From assembly GCF_010119235.1 (NCBI RefSeq), contig NZ_JAAATZ010000001.1:1208501-1272500 (forward strand): a stretch of 64,000 nt of DNA. Direction: 5' to 3'. Under the pieces are notes generated by a model. That model did not search any database. It was not told where the DNA came from and was given only the letters and a program-made list of their open reading frames with translations. Positions 8,967 to 19,699 of this stretch are shown here, piece after piece (positions within the stretch are counted from its first letter, which is position 1; each line of letters starts with the position of its first letter). This DNA comes from Flavobacterium phycosphaerae (GTDB lineage Bacteria > Bacteroidota > Bacteroidia > Flavobacteriales > Flavobacteriaceae). The translations under genes were made by a program, and so were the position numbers.

Positions 8967-11900
8967 ATGAAAAAAATTACTTTATTATTACTGTTGTTTT
9001 TCGTTTCTTTAAGTGGCTATTCTCAGTTTACGCCAGTTGTAGAAGGATTCGAGTCAACAGCAGGACCAGAAGTTCCGCCCTCAACTGACTGGTATTTAGG
9101 AACCGGAACTTGGGCCGTTTTTGATAACGATGCCGCTTCAGGGATAACCACTACTCAGCGATGGAGTATAAATACTCTTGCTGCAAATGTTTATGAAGGA
9201 GCCAATGCGGCTTACATGAACAGAGAAAACATCGGAGCAGGAAATACTTCGGAAGATTTCTTGGCGACGCCTTCAGTGCTTGTTCCTAATAATGGAGAGT
9301 TGCATTTTTATGCCAGAACATTTGCCAGCGGACAACAAGGGACTATCTTTCAAATTAGAGTTGCTCCCGGGACTGCTTCACAAAATGACCCAGCTGCTTA
9401 TTCCATAGTACAGACCTATAGTGAGGCGCAATTATCAACCCTTTTCAATGTGTATGAAGAAAAGGTGGTAAATTTATCAGCGTTTGCAGGACAAAATGTA
9501 TATATTGCCTTTGTGCAAGTGTTTACTCAGCCTACTACTGCTTTAGGGGGTGACCGTTGGTTACTGGATAAAGTAAGTGTTGTTGAGAAATGTATTGATC
9601 CAACTAATTTAACGATTTCCGGAATTAACTCTTTCGGCGCTACTCTGAACTGGAATAACACTAGTGGGGCTACTTCATGGGAAATTGAGGTTGTTCCTGT
9701 TACCGCTACTCCAACAGGTTCGGGTACAATATATAATGGGGCACCGCCTTTTCCTGTGTCAGGTTTACAACCTAATACTACTTATAATTATTATGTGCGA
9801 GCTTTATGTACTAATAGCTCGAGTGCTTGGGTTGGGCCTTCTGCAAATTTCACAACTTTAGTAGCGCCACCAATTTGTGGGGGTAATTATATTGATTCGG
9901 GTGGGTTAGCCGGAAATTATAGTAATAACATAACGGCAGCTTCCGGGACAACAACTATTAATCCTATTAACGTAGGTGAAGTTGTGACGGTTACTTTTAC
10001 AACATTCAATACAGAACCTAATAATGACGTTTTAAAAATATACAACGGAGCGGTTTCTCCTGCCAATTTGATTGGTACATATTCAGGAACTACTTTGCCT
10101 CCGGTGATTACCTCAAGTGCTGCTGATGGAAGTTTAACTTTTGTATTTACTTCTAATGCATCTATAACAGCTGCGGGTTGGACTTCAAACATCACTTGTG
10201 GACCACCAGTGGCTTGTCCAAAATTAATTGCCTTGAATACTAGTGCCTTGTTATCTAATTCGGTTATTTTCGGTTGGACTGCTACCGGCAGTGCCACTAC
10301 ATGGCAGGTCTTAGCATTACCTTGTAGTGCTGCTGCACCAACGGCTGCAACTACAGGTTGGGTTTCAACAACTGATAATCCATACACTATAACAGGATTG
10401 ACTTCCGGTACTTGTTACAATTTATATGTAAGAAGTGATTGTGGAGCAGGTGGTGTTGGTGAATGGGCAGGGCCTATATCCATTACGACTCCGGCATTAC
10501 CGCCAGCCTGTGGTGGGAATTACGTAGACGGAGGAGGATTGACAGGAAACTATACCAACAATTCAAATGTTACAACACCAATAATTCCTACCACACCAGG
10601 TGATGTGGTAACGGTTACTTTTACTTCATTTAATACAGAGCTTAATAATGACGTTATAAAAATATACAACGGAGCTGTTTCTGCTGCCAATTTAATTGGT
10701 ACCTTTTCAGGAACTACATTGCCTCCGGTAATTACTTCAAGTGCTCCTGACGGAAGTTTAACGTTTGTGTTTACTTCAAATGCGTCAGTAGTGGCTGCAG
10801 GTTGGGTTGCCAATATTACTTGTGCACCGCCAGCGGTAACTTGTACAGCCCCTGTTGCCTTAGCTACATCGGCCTTGGTGGCTAATTCTGTTTCATTGGA
10901 ATGGACACCTACAGGAAGTGCTACATCATGGCAAGTGATAGCATTACCTTGTACTGACCCTGCACCAACAGCTTCAACTACAGGTTGGACGGCTGCAGGT
11001 ACAAACCCATTTACTATTACAGGTCTTAATGCAACAACTTGTTATAATTTATATGTTAGAAGTGATTGTAGTTCTACATCAGGTGGTGTGAGTCCTTGGT
11101 CATTACCTATATCAATAACTACTCCTTGTTCTTTTTACACTGTACCTTTCCAAGAAGGGTTTAACTCTACTTCAACTTCAGAGCAATGTTGGAAAGTAAT
11201 CAACGGAAATACCGATGCTGATCAATGGAATATGAACTATGCTACGAATCCTTTTGAAGGAGATCAGGTAGCGGTAATGTTAACTGACGGAAATGGAGCC
11301 GGAGTAAATGCTAATAATGATTGGTTGATTTCACCTCAGATTATTTTAACTGGAAATCAAAGATTGAAATTCCACTACAGAGTAGAATCAGCAGCAGAAC
11401 CTAATCAGTTTAAAGTGATGCTGTCAACAACAGGATCTAATCAGGCTGATTTTACAGAAACTTTAGTGCCGTTAACTACATATAGTAACACTGGATATAT
11501 AGAGAAAAAAGTAAACATCAGTGCTTATTCAGGACCGGTTTATATAGCTTGGCAAGTACCGGGAGGATTAGACGGTTGGAGAGTTTATATTGATAATGTT
11601 ATTGTTGAAAATTTACCGGCATGTACAGAGCCTGATGCTGTTATAGCCAGTAACGTATCTTCGTCAACTGTTGATTTAACTTGGACAAACGGAAATACCG
11701 AAACAGCTTGGGAAGTGTTGGCGTTACCATGTGCTACAACACCGCCAACAGCTTCGGCAACAGGATATGTTGCTGCAGGTTCAAATCCTTTTACTTTGAC
11801 AGGATTGAATCCAAATCAATGTTATGATATTTATGTTAGAGCGGTATGTTCCTCAACTGACAAAAGTATATGGACTTCAGCTGTAACTATAAATACACTT

Positions 11901-14900
11901 TGTCTTCCATTTACCGTACCATTTCAGGAAGGGTTTAACAGTACTTCAACAACAGAGTCTTGTTGGACCGTATTGAACGTTAATGGTGATACTGATGCTT
12001 GGGATATGAACTATGCTACCAATCCTTATGAAGGAAATCAGGCGGCCATGATGTTTACCGATTTCAATGCAGGAGCCAATAATGATTGGTTAATTTCACC
12101 ACAAATTACTTTAAACGGAAATCAAAGATTGCGTTACCGCTATAGAGTACAATCAGCTACAGAGCCGAATGATTTTAGAGTAATGCTTTCTACTACCGGT
12201 ACTGCTCCGGCAAGTTTTACAACTACTATAGTTCCGCTCGCTACTTATAGCAATATTACATATGTTGAAAAGATTGTAAATTTAACAGGAATTACAGGAG
12301 ACGCGAATATTGCTTTCCATGTTCCTGCTGGAGGAGCTGACGGATGGAGATTATACATTGATAAATTTATTGTTGAAAATCTACCGACATGTTTCCCACC
12401 TATCAACCTTACCGTTTCAAATATAGAAGCAACTTCTGCTTTATTAGGTTGGACAGATACTAATACACCCTTAGCTACGCAATGGGAAGTAATTTTTGTT
12501 CCGCAAGGAGATCCAGAACCACTACCATCAGATGTCGGAGAGTTAGTGTCTTTCAACCCGGCACTTATGACCGGATTATTACCGGGAACATCTTATACTT
12601 ATTATGTAAGATCGGTTTGTTCATCGACTGATAAGAGTGAGTGGTCTTTAGGGGCTAACTTCACTACTTTAATTGTGAACGACAACTGTATAGGGGCTGT
12701 TTTTGCTGTAGTTAACCAATCACAAATTTGCCAACAATCAACACCAGGAACTATAACCGGAGCTACTGCTTCAACGGGAGTTCCAGCCGCTTGTATTGGT
12801 ACCGCCAATGATGATGTATGGTTTACGTTTTTAGCAACCAATCCTTATTTGAATATTGAATTACAAAATATCATCGGAACTACTACTAATTTAAACTTTG
12901 CTATATATTCAGGAAGTTGTGGTGGTCCTTTGACACAAGTATATTGTAGTACTGCCAACGATACTAGTGGTACTGTAAATAACTTAACTCTTGGACAAAC
13001 TTATTTTATTAGAGTTTATTCTAACGGTAATACACCGCAAACAGCAAGTTTTGATTTATGTATCACTACTCCTTCAAGTTGTTTGTCGGGTACTTCGGCT
13101 TGTCAGAACTTACAATACCAAAATACAACGGGTGTTAACAGTCAGGGAACAATCGGGTGTTTGTCAAGTTCACCAAACCCTACTTATTATACTATCAACG
13201 TTTCTCAAGACGGACCAATTAACTTGCTTTTGACACAGTCTACCACGCAAGGGGGACCACCAAATTTAGATGTTGATTATGCTGCTTGGGGACCATTTAC
13301 TAGTCAGGCTGCTGCTTGTGCTGCCATTGGAAACCCTCCAACATTAGCGCCGGGTATTGGTGTTCCTGTAAGCCAGACTACAGGGTGTAGTTTTTCACCG
13401 GCTTCTACGGAAACCCTTAATATTGCAAACGCTACTATTGGTCAAGTTTATGTGATTTTAATTACGAATTACTCTGATGATCCTGGGTTTATTAGTTTGA
13501 CTCAAACCAATGACCCTTCTCAACCTGGAGCAGGAACTTATAACTGTTGTCCGGACGCGTTCTTCAAGTACACTCCGGTTACTTATTGTAAATCATCAGG
13601 AGCCACTAACCCAATTCCTACAATTGATGCAGGTTCATTGGCCGGAACGTTCTCGTTAGATCCGCTTTCACCTACAGGATTGGTATTTGCCAATACTGCT
13701 ACCGGAGAAGTAGATTTGGCTGCCAGTGCACCAGGTAATTACATTATCAAAAATACCGTTGCGGCAAATCCTACCACTAACTGTGCTGAAGCTGTAAGAG
13801 GCTATACCATTAGTATTGTAGAACCATTGAGCGCTACTATTGCTTACGGTGCAGCAGCTTATTGTAAAAGCATCACTACTTTGCAGCCTGTAACTGTTAC
13901 AGGTACAACAGGAGGATCTTTCTCAGTATCGCCAAACGGAGGATTATATATCAATACAACAACTGGGGATATTAACCCTAGTTTGAGTCAACCGGGTATC
14001 TATACTATTAGTTATGGTTTACCTAGTTCTCCATGTACAGGAGCTAATCCATCAACTACCGTTCAAATTTACGGATTGCCAAATATTCCTGATCAGGGAC
14101 CAATAACTAAATGTGATACCTATACCTTACCGGCATTACCGGAAGGGAATTATTATGCTAATTCACAATTAACCGGACCTGCTTCAACACCATTGGATAT
14201 TACTATTCCAATTACAACTACTCAAGTGATTTATGCCTACGGAATTACAGCTAATGGCTGTACAGTAGAAAAGTCATTTACAGTAACTATCAATAAAGTT
14301 GATCAACCAACCCCGGTTACTATTGTAGATCCTACATGTACAGTGCTTACAGGAACCGTTACAGTTACCCCTCCGGCCTCAGTAACATTACCTGTACCAG
14401 CTAACTTATTCATATCTGAAGTAACTGATAGTGATGCCGGTTCTTTAACTTATGTTGAGCTTTACAACGGTACTGGTGCTCCGATAAACTTAAATGGTTA
14501 CCGATTGAAGTTTTATACTACTGTCACCGGGCCACCAGCTTGTGATTTACTATTGTCAGGAACAATCGCTAATAATGCAGTTAATGTTATTAAGGTAAGT
14601 GCAAACCCTAACCAAGGGGGTGTAGTACCTAACCAATCTTTCCCAGGATGCGGAGGAGTTAATAACAATGATAACATCAGATTGACTACTGCTGCAGGTG
14701 TTGAAATTGATTTATGGGGGAAAACAGATGGTTCTGTCTTCACTCCTGCGAATCAAACGGGCTACACATATAGAAGATTAGCTACTGCACCACATCCAAG
14801 TTTAACTTGGAATCCGGCAGATTGGACGGCAATAGATCCTGAAGATTATTCTAATGTGGGAAGTTATACTTATGTAGCTTCTAGCTTTGAATATGCTTTA

Positions 14901-16649
14901 GATTCAAATCCATATCAATCAGGTACTACATTTAATAATGTAACCCCTGGTGACCATACTATAACAGTTCACAACACAATCACAGACTGTTATTCAGCTC
15001 CGTACTCAATAACATTAAACGTAGTGGGACAAACTCCATCTGTAGCTGACTTTACTTATCCTTCAGCTCAGGTTTGTAACTTAGATACGACTAACCCTAT
15101 GCCTATTCAAGCTACAGGATTTACTGCTGGCGGTGCATATTCGTATACGCTTGCACCTACAACTCCTGCTACAGCGGTATTAGCATTAAATACAACAACT
15201 GGGGAAATTGACTTAGCCACTTCAACACCAGGTATTTACTATGTTAAATATGAGTATGCATTTGACCCAATTACTTGTCAGGCTCAAGCTGATCACACAG
15301 AAACGATTGAGATTTTAGATCCACAACCGGCTAACGTCATTTTTAGTTATACTTCACCTTTCTGTAAAATTGCTGCGGCAACTTTAGCACCAACATTAGA
15401 TCCTAATTTTGTGAGCGGAGGTACTTTCAGTGGTTCTGCAGGTCTTGTGATTAATGCTTCAACAGGGGTAATTGATTTAGCCTTGACTCCTGACGGAACT
15501 TACGATGTTTACTATGCTGTGAATGATGACTTTAATGCTGCATTAGGCATTTGTCAAAAAGCAACAACCTCTCCGGCAGCACAAGTGATAATTAATCCAT
15601 CTACACCGGCTATTGTAGGCTTTACTTACACACCAACAACAGTTTGTAAAATTGATCCGGCTTATGCTACAGTTAGCCCGATACTGGATGCAGGTTTTGA
15701 AACGGGTGGTACATTTAGTGCTACACCTGCTGGATTAGTATTCCTTACTAATGGTGTTATTGATGTTGTTAATTCAGCTCCTAACACTTATGCTATTACT
15801 TACACTGTTGCTGATAATACGAATGGAACTAATTGTATTAAAGGCGGAACATCATCACCGTTCTCAATAACCATAATTGATGGAACTACTCCGGTAGTTG
15901 GTTTCCATTACAATTCGCCAATATGTGCGGGTATTACTGTAAACCCAATGCCTATTTTAGATGCAGGCTTTGTTACAGGTGGAATATTCTCATCAACACA
16001 ACTAACGGTGGATCCAAATACTGGTGAAATCGATTTATCATCGGTTACATCAGGTCAAACGTATACTGTAAACTACGATTTGCCAATAAATGTTACTGCT
16101 CCTAATTGTCAAAAAGCTGGTGCGCCATCTTCTGCTACTATCGTAATTGCTGATCCAATTGCGGTTAATATAACAGGAGAATGTGTTAATAATAAGTTCA
16201 CCCTTACGGCAAATCCGGTAAACAATTCGTTTGTTCCGACTGCAGCAACATACAATTGGGAAGATGCAGGAGGCGCCTCAGTTGGTACTGACCAAACACT
16301 TGTAATTACTACACCTGGATTATATTCAGTTACGGTTAATACCGGTGGTTGTGATGGTTCTGATGCCGATACCTTTAGCAGTGTATTGTGTCAAATTCAA
16401 AAAGGAATTTCAGCTAATAGCTCACCAGGGAAAAATGACTTCTTTGACCTTAGCGGTATGAATGTTAAAAAGCTGACTATTTTCAACCGTTACGGAATGA
16501 AAGTTTACTCTAAAGCTAATTATGTTAACGAATGGGGTGGACAATCGGATAAAGGAGATGAATTACCTGATGGAACTTACTATTATGTCATAGAACGTAA
16601 TAATGGGGAAAACATAACCAATTGGATTTATATTAATAGAGCACAATAA
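8967..16649 (+). CDS. Giant multidomain adhesin with T9SS type B (SprB-like) sorting domain
   Basis: A 2560-residue surface protein. The start is the ATG at 8967, which gives a clean signal peptide (MKKITLLLLLFFVSLSGYSQ). Domains in order: choice-of-anchor J module (about 20-205), FN3, CUB-like module (about 303-411), FN3, a second CUB-like module (about 513-620), FN3, choice-of-anchor J (about 724-885), FN3, a third choice-of-anchor J (about 980-1140), FN3, a module with NDDVWFTF, a run of Ig-like repeats marked by TGEIDL-type motifs, a lamin-tail-like insert with YVELYNGTGAPINLNGY (about 1810-1935), more Ig-like repeats, and a type B CTD (FFDLSGMNVKKLTIFNRYGM to the end). Type B cargo typically needs a SprF partner, and one is encoded 28 nt downstream. 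The adhesive role is inferred. Confidence 0.88.
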   Translation: MKKITLLLLLFFVSLSGYSQFTPVVEGFESTAGPEVPPSTDWYLGTGTWAVFDNDAASGITTTQRWSINTLAANVYEGANAAYMNRENIGAGNTSEDFLATPSVLVPNNGELHFYARTFASGQQGTIFQIRVAPGTASQNDPAAYSIVQTYSEAQLSTLFNVYEEKVVNLSAFAGQNVYIAFVQVFTQPTTALGGDRWLLDKVSVVEKCIDPTNLTISGINSFGATLNWNNTSGATSWEIEVVPVTATPTGSGTIYNGAPPFPVSGLQPNTTYNYYVRALCTNSSSAWVGPSANFTTLVAPPICGGNYIDSGGLAGNYSNNITAASGTTTINPINVGEVVTVTFTTFNTEPNNDVLKIYNGAVSPANLIGTYSGTTLPPVITSSAADGSLTFVFTSNASITAAGWTSNITCGPPVACPKLIALNTSALLSNSVIFGWTATGSATTWQVLALPCSAAAPTAATTGWVSTTDNPYTITGLTSGTCYNLYVRSDCGAGGVGEWAGPISITTPALPPACGGNYVDGGGLTGNYTNNSNVTTPIIPTTPGDVVTVTFTSFNTELNNDVIKIYNGAVSAANLIGTFSGTTLPPVITSSAPDGSLTFVFTSNASVVAAGWVANITCAPPAVTCTAPVALATSALVANSVSLEWTPTGSATSWQVIALPCTDPAPTASTTGWTAAGTNPFTITGLNATTCYNLYVRSDCSSTSGGVSPWSLPISITTPCSFYTVPFQEGFNSTSTSEQCWKVINGNTDADQWNMNYATNPFEGDQVAVMLTDGNGAGVNANNDWLISPQIILTGNQRLKFHYRVESAAEPNQFKVMLSTTGSNQADFTETLVPLTTYSNTGYIEKKVNISAYSGPVYIAWQVPGGLDGWRVYIDNVIVENLPACTEPDAVIASNVSSSTVDLTWTNGNTETAWEVLALPCATTPPTASATGYVAAGSNPFTLTGLNPNQCYDIYVRAVCSSTDKSIWTSAVTINTLCLPFTVPFQEGFNSTSTTESCWTVLNVNGDTDAWDMNYATNPYEGNQAAMMFTDFNAGANNDWLISPQITLNGNQRLRYRYRVQSATEPNDFRVMLSTTGTAPASFTTTIVPLATYSNITYVEKIVNLTGITGDANIAFHVPAGGADGWRLYIDKFIVENLPTCFPPINLTVSNIEATSALLGWTDTNTPLATQWEVIFVPQGDPEPLPSDVGELVSFNPALMTGLLPGTSYTYYVRSVCSSTDKSEWSLGANFTTLIVNDNCIGAVFAVVNQSQICQQSTPGTITGATASTGVPAACIGTANDDVWFTFLATNPYLNIELQNIIGTTTNLNFAIYSGSCGGPLTQVYCSTANDTSGTVNNLTLGQTYFIRVYSNGNTPQTASFDLCITTPSSCLSGTSACQNLQYQNTTGVNSQGTIGCLSSSPNPTYYTINVSQDGPINLLLTQSTTQGGPPNLDVDYAAWGPFTSQAAACAAIGNPPTLAPGIGVPVSQTTGCSFSPASTETLNIANATIGQVYVILITNYSDDPGFISLTQTNDPSQPGAGTYNCCPDAFFKYTPVTYCKSSGATNPIPTIDAGSLAGTFSLDPLSPTGLVFANTATGEVDLAASAPGNYIIKNTVAANPTTNCAEAVRGYTISIVEPLSATIAYGAAAYCKSITTLQPVTVTGTTGGSFSVSPNGGLYINTTTGDINPSLSQPGIYTISYGLPSSPCTGANPSTTVQIYGLPNIPDQGPITKCDTYTLPALPEGNYYANSQLTGPASTPLDITIPITTTQVIYAYGITANGCTVEKSFTVTINKVDQPTPVTIVDPTCTVLTGTVTVTPPASVTLPVPANLFISEVTDSDAGSLTYVELYNGTGAPINLNGYRLKFYTTVTGPPACDLLLSGTIANNAVNVIKVSANPNQGGVVPNQSFPGCGGVNNNDNIRLTTAAGVEIDLWGKTDGSVFTPANQTGYTYRRLATAPHPSLTWNPADWTAIDPEDYSNVGSYTYVASSFEYALDSNPYQSGTTFNNVTPGDHTITVHNTITDCYSAPYSITLNVVGQTPSVADFTYPSAQVCNLDTTNPMPIQATGFTAGGAYSYTLAPTTPATAVLALNTTTGEIDLATSTPGIYYVKYEYAFDPITCQAQADHTETIEILDPQPANVIFSYTSPFCKIAAATLAPTLDPNFVSGGTFSGSAGLVINASTGVIDLALTPDGTYDVYYAVNDDFNAALGICQKATTSPAAQVIINPSTPAIVGFTYTPTTVCKIDPAYATVSPILDAGFETGGTFSATPAGLVFLTNGVIDVVNSAPNTYAITYTVADNTNGTNCIKGGTSSPFSITIIDGTTPVVGFHYNSPICAGITVNPMPILDAGFVTGGIFSSTQLTVDPNTGEIDLSSVTSGQTYTVNYDLPINVTAPNCQKAGAPSSATIVIADPIAVNITGECVNNKFTLTANPVNNSFVPTAATYNWEDAGGASVGTDQTLVITTPGLYSVTVNTGGCDGSDADTFSSVLCQIQKGISANSSPGKNDFFDLSGMNVKKLTIFNRYGMKVYSKANYVNEWGGQSDKGDELPDGTYYYVIERNNGENITNWIYINRAQ
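9877..10826 (+). repeat. Tandem CUB+FN3 duplication inside the adhesin gene
   Basis: The CUB-like module at 9877-10200 is repeated at 10507-10826 with the same word order (start CGGNY, middle NDVLKIYNGAVS / NDVIKIYNGAVS, then SGTTLPPVITSS, end WxxNITC), each followed by an FN3 with TGSATTWQVLALPC / TGSATSWQVIALPC. Nucleotide identity is high by eye, which indicates a fairly recent in-gene duplication of about 0.63 kb. Confidence 0.8.
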
Positions 16650-16677
16650 ATTTGGATTCAAAATAAAATAAAACAAA

Positions 16678-17598
16678 ATGAAGAAAATATATTTCATTGC
16701 AATAGTAGCTTTATCGGTACTATCAGAAGTACAAGCTCAGCAAGATCCACACTATACACAGTATATGTACAACATGAGTGTGATCAATCCGGCTTATGCA
16801 GGCTCTAAAGAAAGTGTTTCAGGTGGATTACTATACAGAAAACAATGGGTAGAAATAGAAGATGCTCCTTCAACAGGAACTTTCTTTATTCACAGCCCGG
16901 TTGGCAGAAATGTTGGGTTAGGTCTTTCGGTGGTTTCCGATAAGATTGGACCGGTTGAAGAAAACAATTTCTATGGTGACTTCTCCTATACCTTAAACTT
17001 AGGTGGAGAGCACAGACTGGCTTTTGGTTTAAAAGCCGGTTTAACCATGCACAAAATTGATTTCAACACCATTTATCCAACGCTTCCGGATTTAGGTGAT
17101 GATGTTTTTGGTAGTGGAAATCCAAGTGCTTCCTTTTTGAATATAGGTTCCGGGGTATTTTACTATACGGATAAATATTACTTAGCCTTCTCGGTACCAA
17201 ATATGTTAAAATCAAAGTATTTAGATTTTGACGGAAGAAAGTACGGAACAGAAGTGTTGCATTATTTCTTTACCGGAGGATATGTATTTGACATTAATCC
17301 GAATTTGAAATTCAAACCGTTTGCTATGGTGAAGACCTCGGTGAATGCACCAACATCGTTTGATGTGTCTACCAACTTTATGCTGTATGACAAATTGGAG
17401 TTAGGAGCCACCTATAGATTAGAAGACTCGTTTGGCGCTATGGTAAACTTTGCCATTACACCAAGCTTAAGAATCGGATATGCTTACGACCATATTGTTT
17501 CAGATTTAAAAGTAGTAACACCGGCTTCACACGAGGTAATGTTATTATTTGATTTGAATTTCCCGAAAAAAGTATCACAATCGCCTAGATATTTCTAA
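16678..17598 (+). CDS. PorP/SprF-family T9SS outer-membrane protein
   Basis: A 306-residue outer-membrane barrel with a signal peptide ending VQAQ, then the family hallmark QDPHYTQYMYNMSVINPAYAGSKE and RKQW, and strand-rich repeats to the C-terminus. In F. johnsoniae SprF is required for secretion and attachment of SprB, a type B CTD adhesin; this is from the literature. Here it sits 28 nt after the giant adhesin and 21 nt before the PorE-like gene, so it is probably the dedicated partner for that adhesin. Confidence 0.92.
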   Translation: MKKIYFIAIVALSVLSEVQAQQDPHYTQYMYNMSVINPAYAGSKESVSGGLLYRKQWVEIEDAPSTGTFFIHSPVGRNVGLGLSVVSDKIGPVEENNFYGDFSYTLNLGGEHRLAFGLKAGLTMHKIDFNTIYPTLPDLGDDVFGSGNPSASFLNIGSGVFYYTDKYYLAFSVPNMLKSKYLDFDGRKYGTEVLHYFFTGGYVFDINPNLKFKPFAMVKTSVNAPTSFDVSTNFMLYDKLELGATYRLEDSFGAMVNFAITPSLRIGYAYDHIVSDLKVVTPASHEVMLLFDLNFPKKVSQSPRYF

Positions 17599-17619
17599 CC
17601 TAATAAAGCAATCCATAAA

Positions 17620-19491
17620 ATGAAAAATCTATATATAGCATTAAGTTTTGTTGCCATTAGTTTTACTATGTCGGCGCAAAATAAAGACACCAAAGCAGCG
17701 GATAAATTATACAATCAATATGAATATGTTGATGCTGCCAAAGAATATTTAAAATTGGTAGAAAACGGAAAAGCTACTGATTATGTTTATAAGCAGCTTG
17801 CCGATACGTATTATAATATGTTTAATTCAACAGAAGCGGTTAAATGGTATGCCAAAGCAACTGAGATGACTCAGGATGCCGAAACATATTACCGTTACGC
17901 ACAAATGTTGAAAGCCAATGGTAAATACGAAGAGTCTAATAAGCAAATGCAAAAATTCGCTAATGCTGCACCTTCAGATACCAGAGCCAAAGCTTTCAGA
18001 GACAATCCTAATTATGTTCCGAGATTGTTAGATAAAACTAAATTGTACAACATCAACCCTTCTGATATCAGTAGTGATAAATCTGATTTTGGAGCCATAT
18101 TGTATGATAACTCGTTATATTTTACCAGTGCACGTAACGGATCACGCAAAAATTATGGGGTTTTAGACGAACCTTATCTTGATATTTACAAAGCTGATTA
18201 TAATGCGGATGGTACAATCACCAATGCAGCAACGGTTAACTCATTAAATTCAAAGTACCATGATGGTCCATTGACTATGAGTGCTGATGGGAACACAGTT
18301 TATTTTTCAAGCGATAGTTTCAGAGATAAGAAATTTGAAAAAGATAAAAAGAATAATCTAAAACTTGGTAGAAATAGTATTTATAAAGCTACTAAAAATG
18401 GCGATAGCTGGGGGAATATTGAGTTTTTACCTTTTAATGGTAAAGAATTTTCAACTAGCAACCCAAGTTTAAGTCGTGACGGCAAAACTCTTTACTTCTC
18501 TTCTAACAGACCAGGAAGTATTGGTGGTGTAGATATTTGGAAAGTTAGCATCAATGCTGACGGAACTTATGGTGACCCTCAAAACTTAGGAAATAAAGTG
18601 AATACCGAAGGTGATGAAAGTTTCCCGTTTATTGCTGACGATAACAAGAACTTATTCTTTGCTTCTAGTGGTAAACAAGGTTTAGGTGGCTTTGATATCT
18701 ACCAAATTGATTTATCAAAAGGGGGTGAAGCTAACAACTTAGGGAAACCGGTTAATACAGAAAAAGACGATTTCGGATTTTCATTTAACGGAACTAAAGA
18801 CATTGGTTTCATTTCGAGTAACCGTAGCGGAAACGATGATATTTTTGTTGTAACTCCGGTATGTGCTGTTGATGTGACTATCGTAGTTACTAATGCTAAA
18901 ACGGGAGCTATTTTAGCTAACGCCGGTGTAAGCATCATGGACGATAAGAAAAACATTATCACTTCTGAAATGTCAAATGACAAAGGAGAAGTTACTTATA
19001 AAGTGGAGTGTGACCGTCCTTATGTAGTGCAAGCTACCAAAGATGGTTTCGAGGGCAATACTTTTGCGGTTAACAAAAGCAAAGGGCCAACTGCTAAAGT
19101 GGATGCAGCCTTACAACCTATTGATGTTATCGTAACTGAAACTGAAGTGGTATTAAAACCAATCTATTTTGAATTTAACAAAAGCAACATTACTCAGGAA
19201 GGTGCTTTTGAGTTAGACAAATTAGTTCAGGTGATGAAGAACAATGACAAAATGGTTATTTATGCCAAAGCGCATACAGATAACAGAGGAAGTGATAAGT
19301 ACAACTTAAACTTATCTGACCGTAGAGCTAAATCAACCGTACAGTATATTATCTCTAAAGGTATTGATGCGAGCCGTATTTCCGGAAAAGGAATGGGTGA
19401 GTTAGAACCTAAAGTTGATTGTGGTAAAGATTGTACCGAAGAACAACACGCTCAAAACAGACGTTCAGAGTTCTTGATTGTTAAGAAGTAA
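17620..19491 (+). CDS. PorE-like OmpA-family protein (TPR, PD40 propeller, CRD, OmpA)
   Basis: A 623-residue envelope protein. Order seen: signal peptide (to SAQ near residue 20); TPR-like helices (about 20-125: YNQYEYVDAAKEYLK, WYAKATEM); a PD40/WD40-type propeller with repeated YFSS/LYFSSNRPGSIGGVDIWK and FFASSGKQGLGGFDIYQ blocks (about 150-420); a carboxypeptidase-regulatory-like domain (about 423-500); and a C-terminal OmpA peptidoglycan-binding domain with HTDNRGSDKYNLNLSDRRA. This is the PorE architecture; PorE is thought to tether T9SS to peptidoglycan. It is the last gene of the adhesin cassette and is followed by a strong terminator. Confidence 0.87.
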   Translation: MKNLYIALSFVAISFTMSAQNKDTKAADKLYNQYEYVDAAKEYLKLVENGKATDYVYKQLADTYYNMFNSTEAVKWYAKATEMTQDAETYYRYAQMLKANGKYEESNKQMQKFANAAPSDTRAKAFRDNPNYVPRLLDKTKLYNINPSDISSDKSDFGAILYDNSLYFTSARNGSRKNYGVLDEPYLDIYKADYNADGTITNAATVNSLNSKYHDGPLTMSADGNTVYFSSDSFRDKKFEKDKKNNLKLGRNSIYKATKNGDSWGNIEFLPFNGKEFSTSNPSLSRDGKTLYFSSNRPGSIGGVDIWKVSINADGTYGDPQNLGNKVNTEGDESFPFIADDNKNLFFASSGKQGLGGFDIYQIDLSKGGEANNLGKPVNTEKDDFGFSFNGTKDIGFISSNRSGNDDIFVVTPVCAVDVTIVVTNAKTGAILANAGVSIMDDKKNIITSEMSNDKGEVTYKVECDRPYVVQATKDGFEGNTFAVNKSKGPTAKVDAALQPIDVIVTETEVVLKPIYFEFNKSNITQEGAFELDKLVQVMKNNDKMVIYAKAHTDNRGSDKYNLNLSDRRAKSTVQYIISKGIDASRISGKGMGELEPKVDCGKDCTEEQHAQNRRSEFLIVKK

Positions 19492-19508
19492 TTTTACTTA
19501 AACCAAAT

Positions 19509-19541
19509 ATAAAAAGCCTGAGCATCGCTCAGGCTTTTTTT
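19509..19541 (+). terminator. Terminator of the adhesin-SprF-PorE cassette
   Basis: A hairpin with arms agcctgagc / gctcaggct around a 3-nt loop, flanked by A-run and T-run, about 20 nt after the PorE-like stop codon. Confidence 0.92.
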
Positions 19542-19699
19542 TATTTATACAATCCATTCTCAGGCTATCAGGATTACTTTAAAGACTCTGCTGTCTTTTT
19601 ATAACATAAAGATTTTAATCAATTCATAACTTGAACACAGTTTTTTGGACAGCCTCTTTATCAACTATAACTACAACGATGGTAGTGCAAAGCAAAGAA

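Noticed and set aside
12245..12841. Several short minus-strand open frames in the adhesin gene
   Set aside because: Shadows of repeated Thr/Gly-rich codons; no start context or family match.
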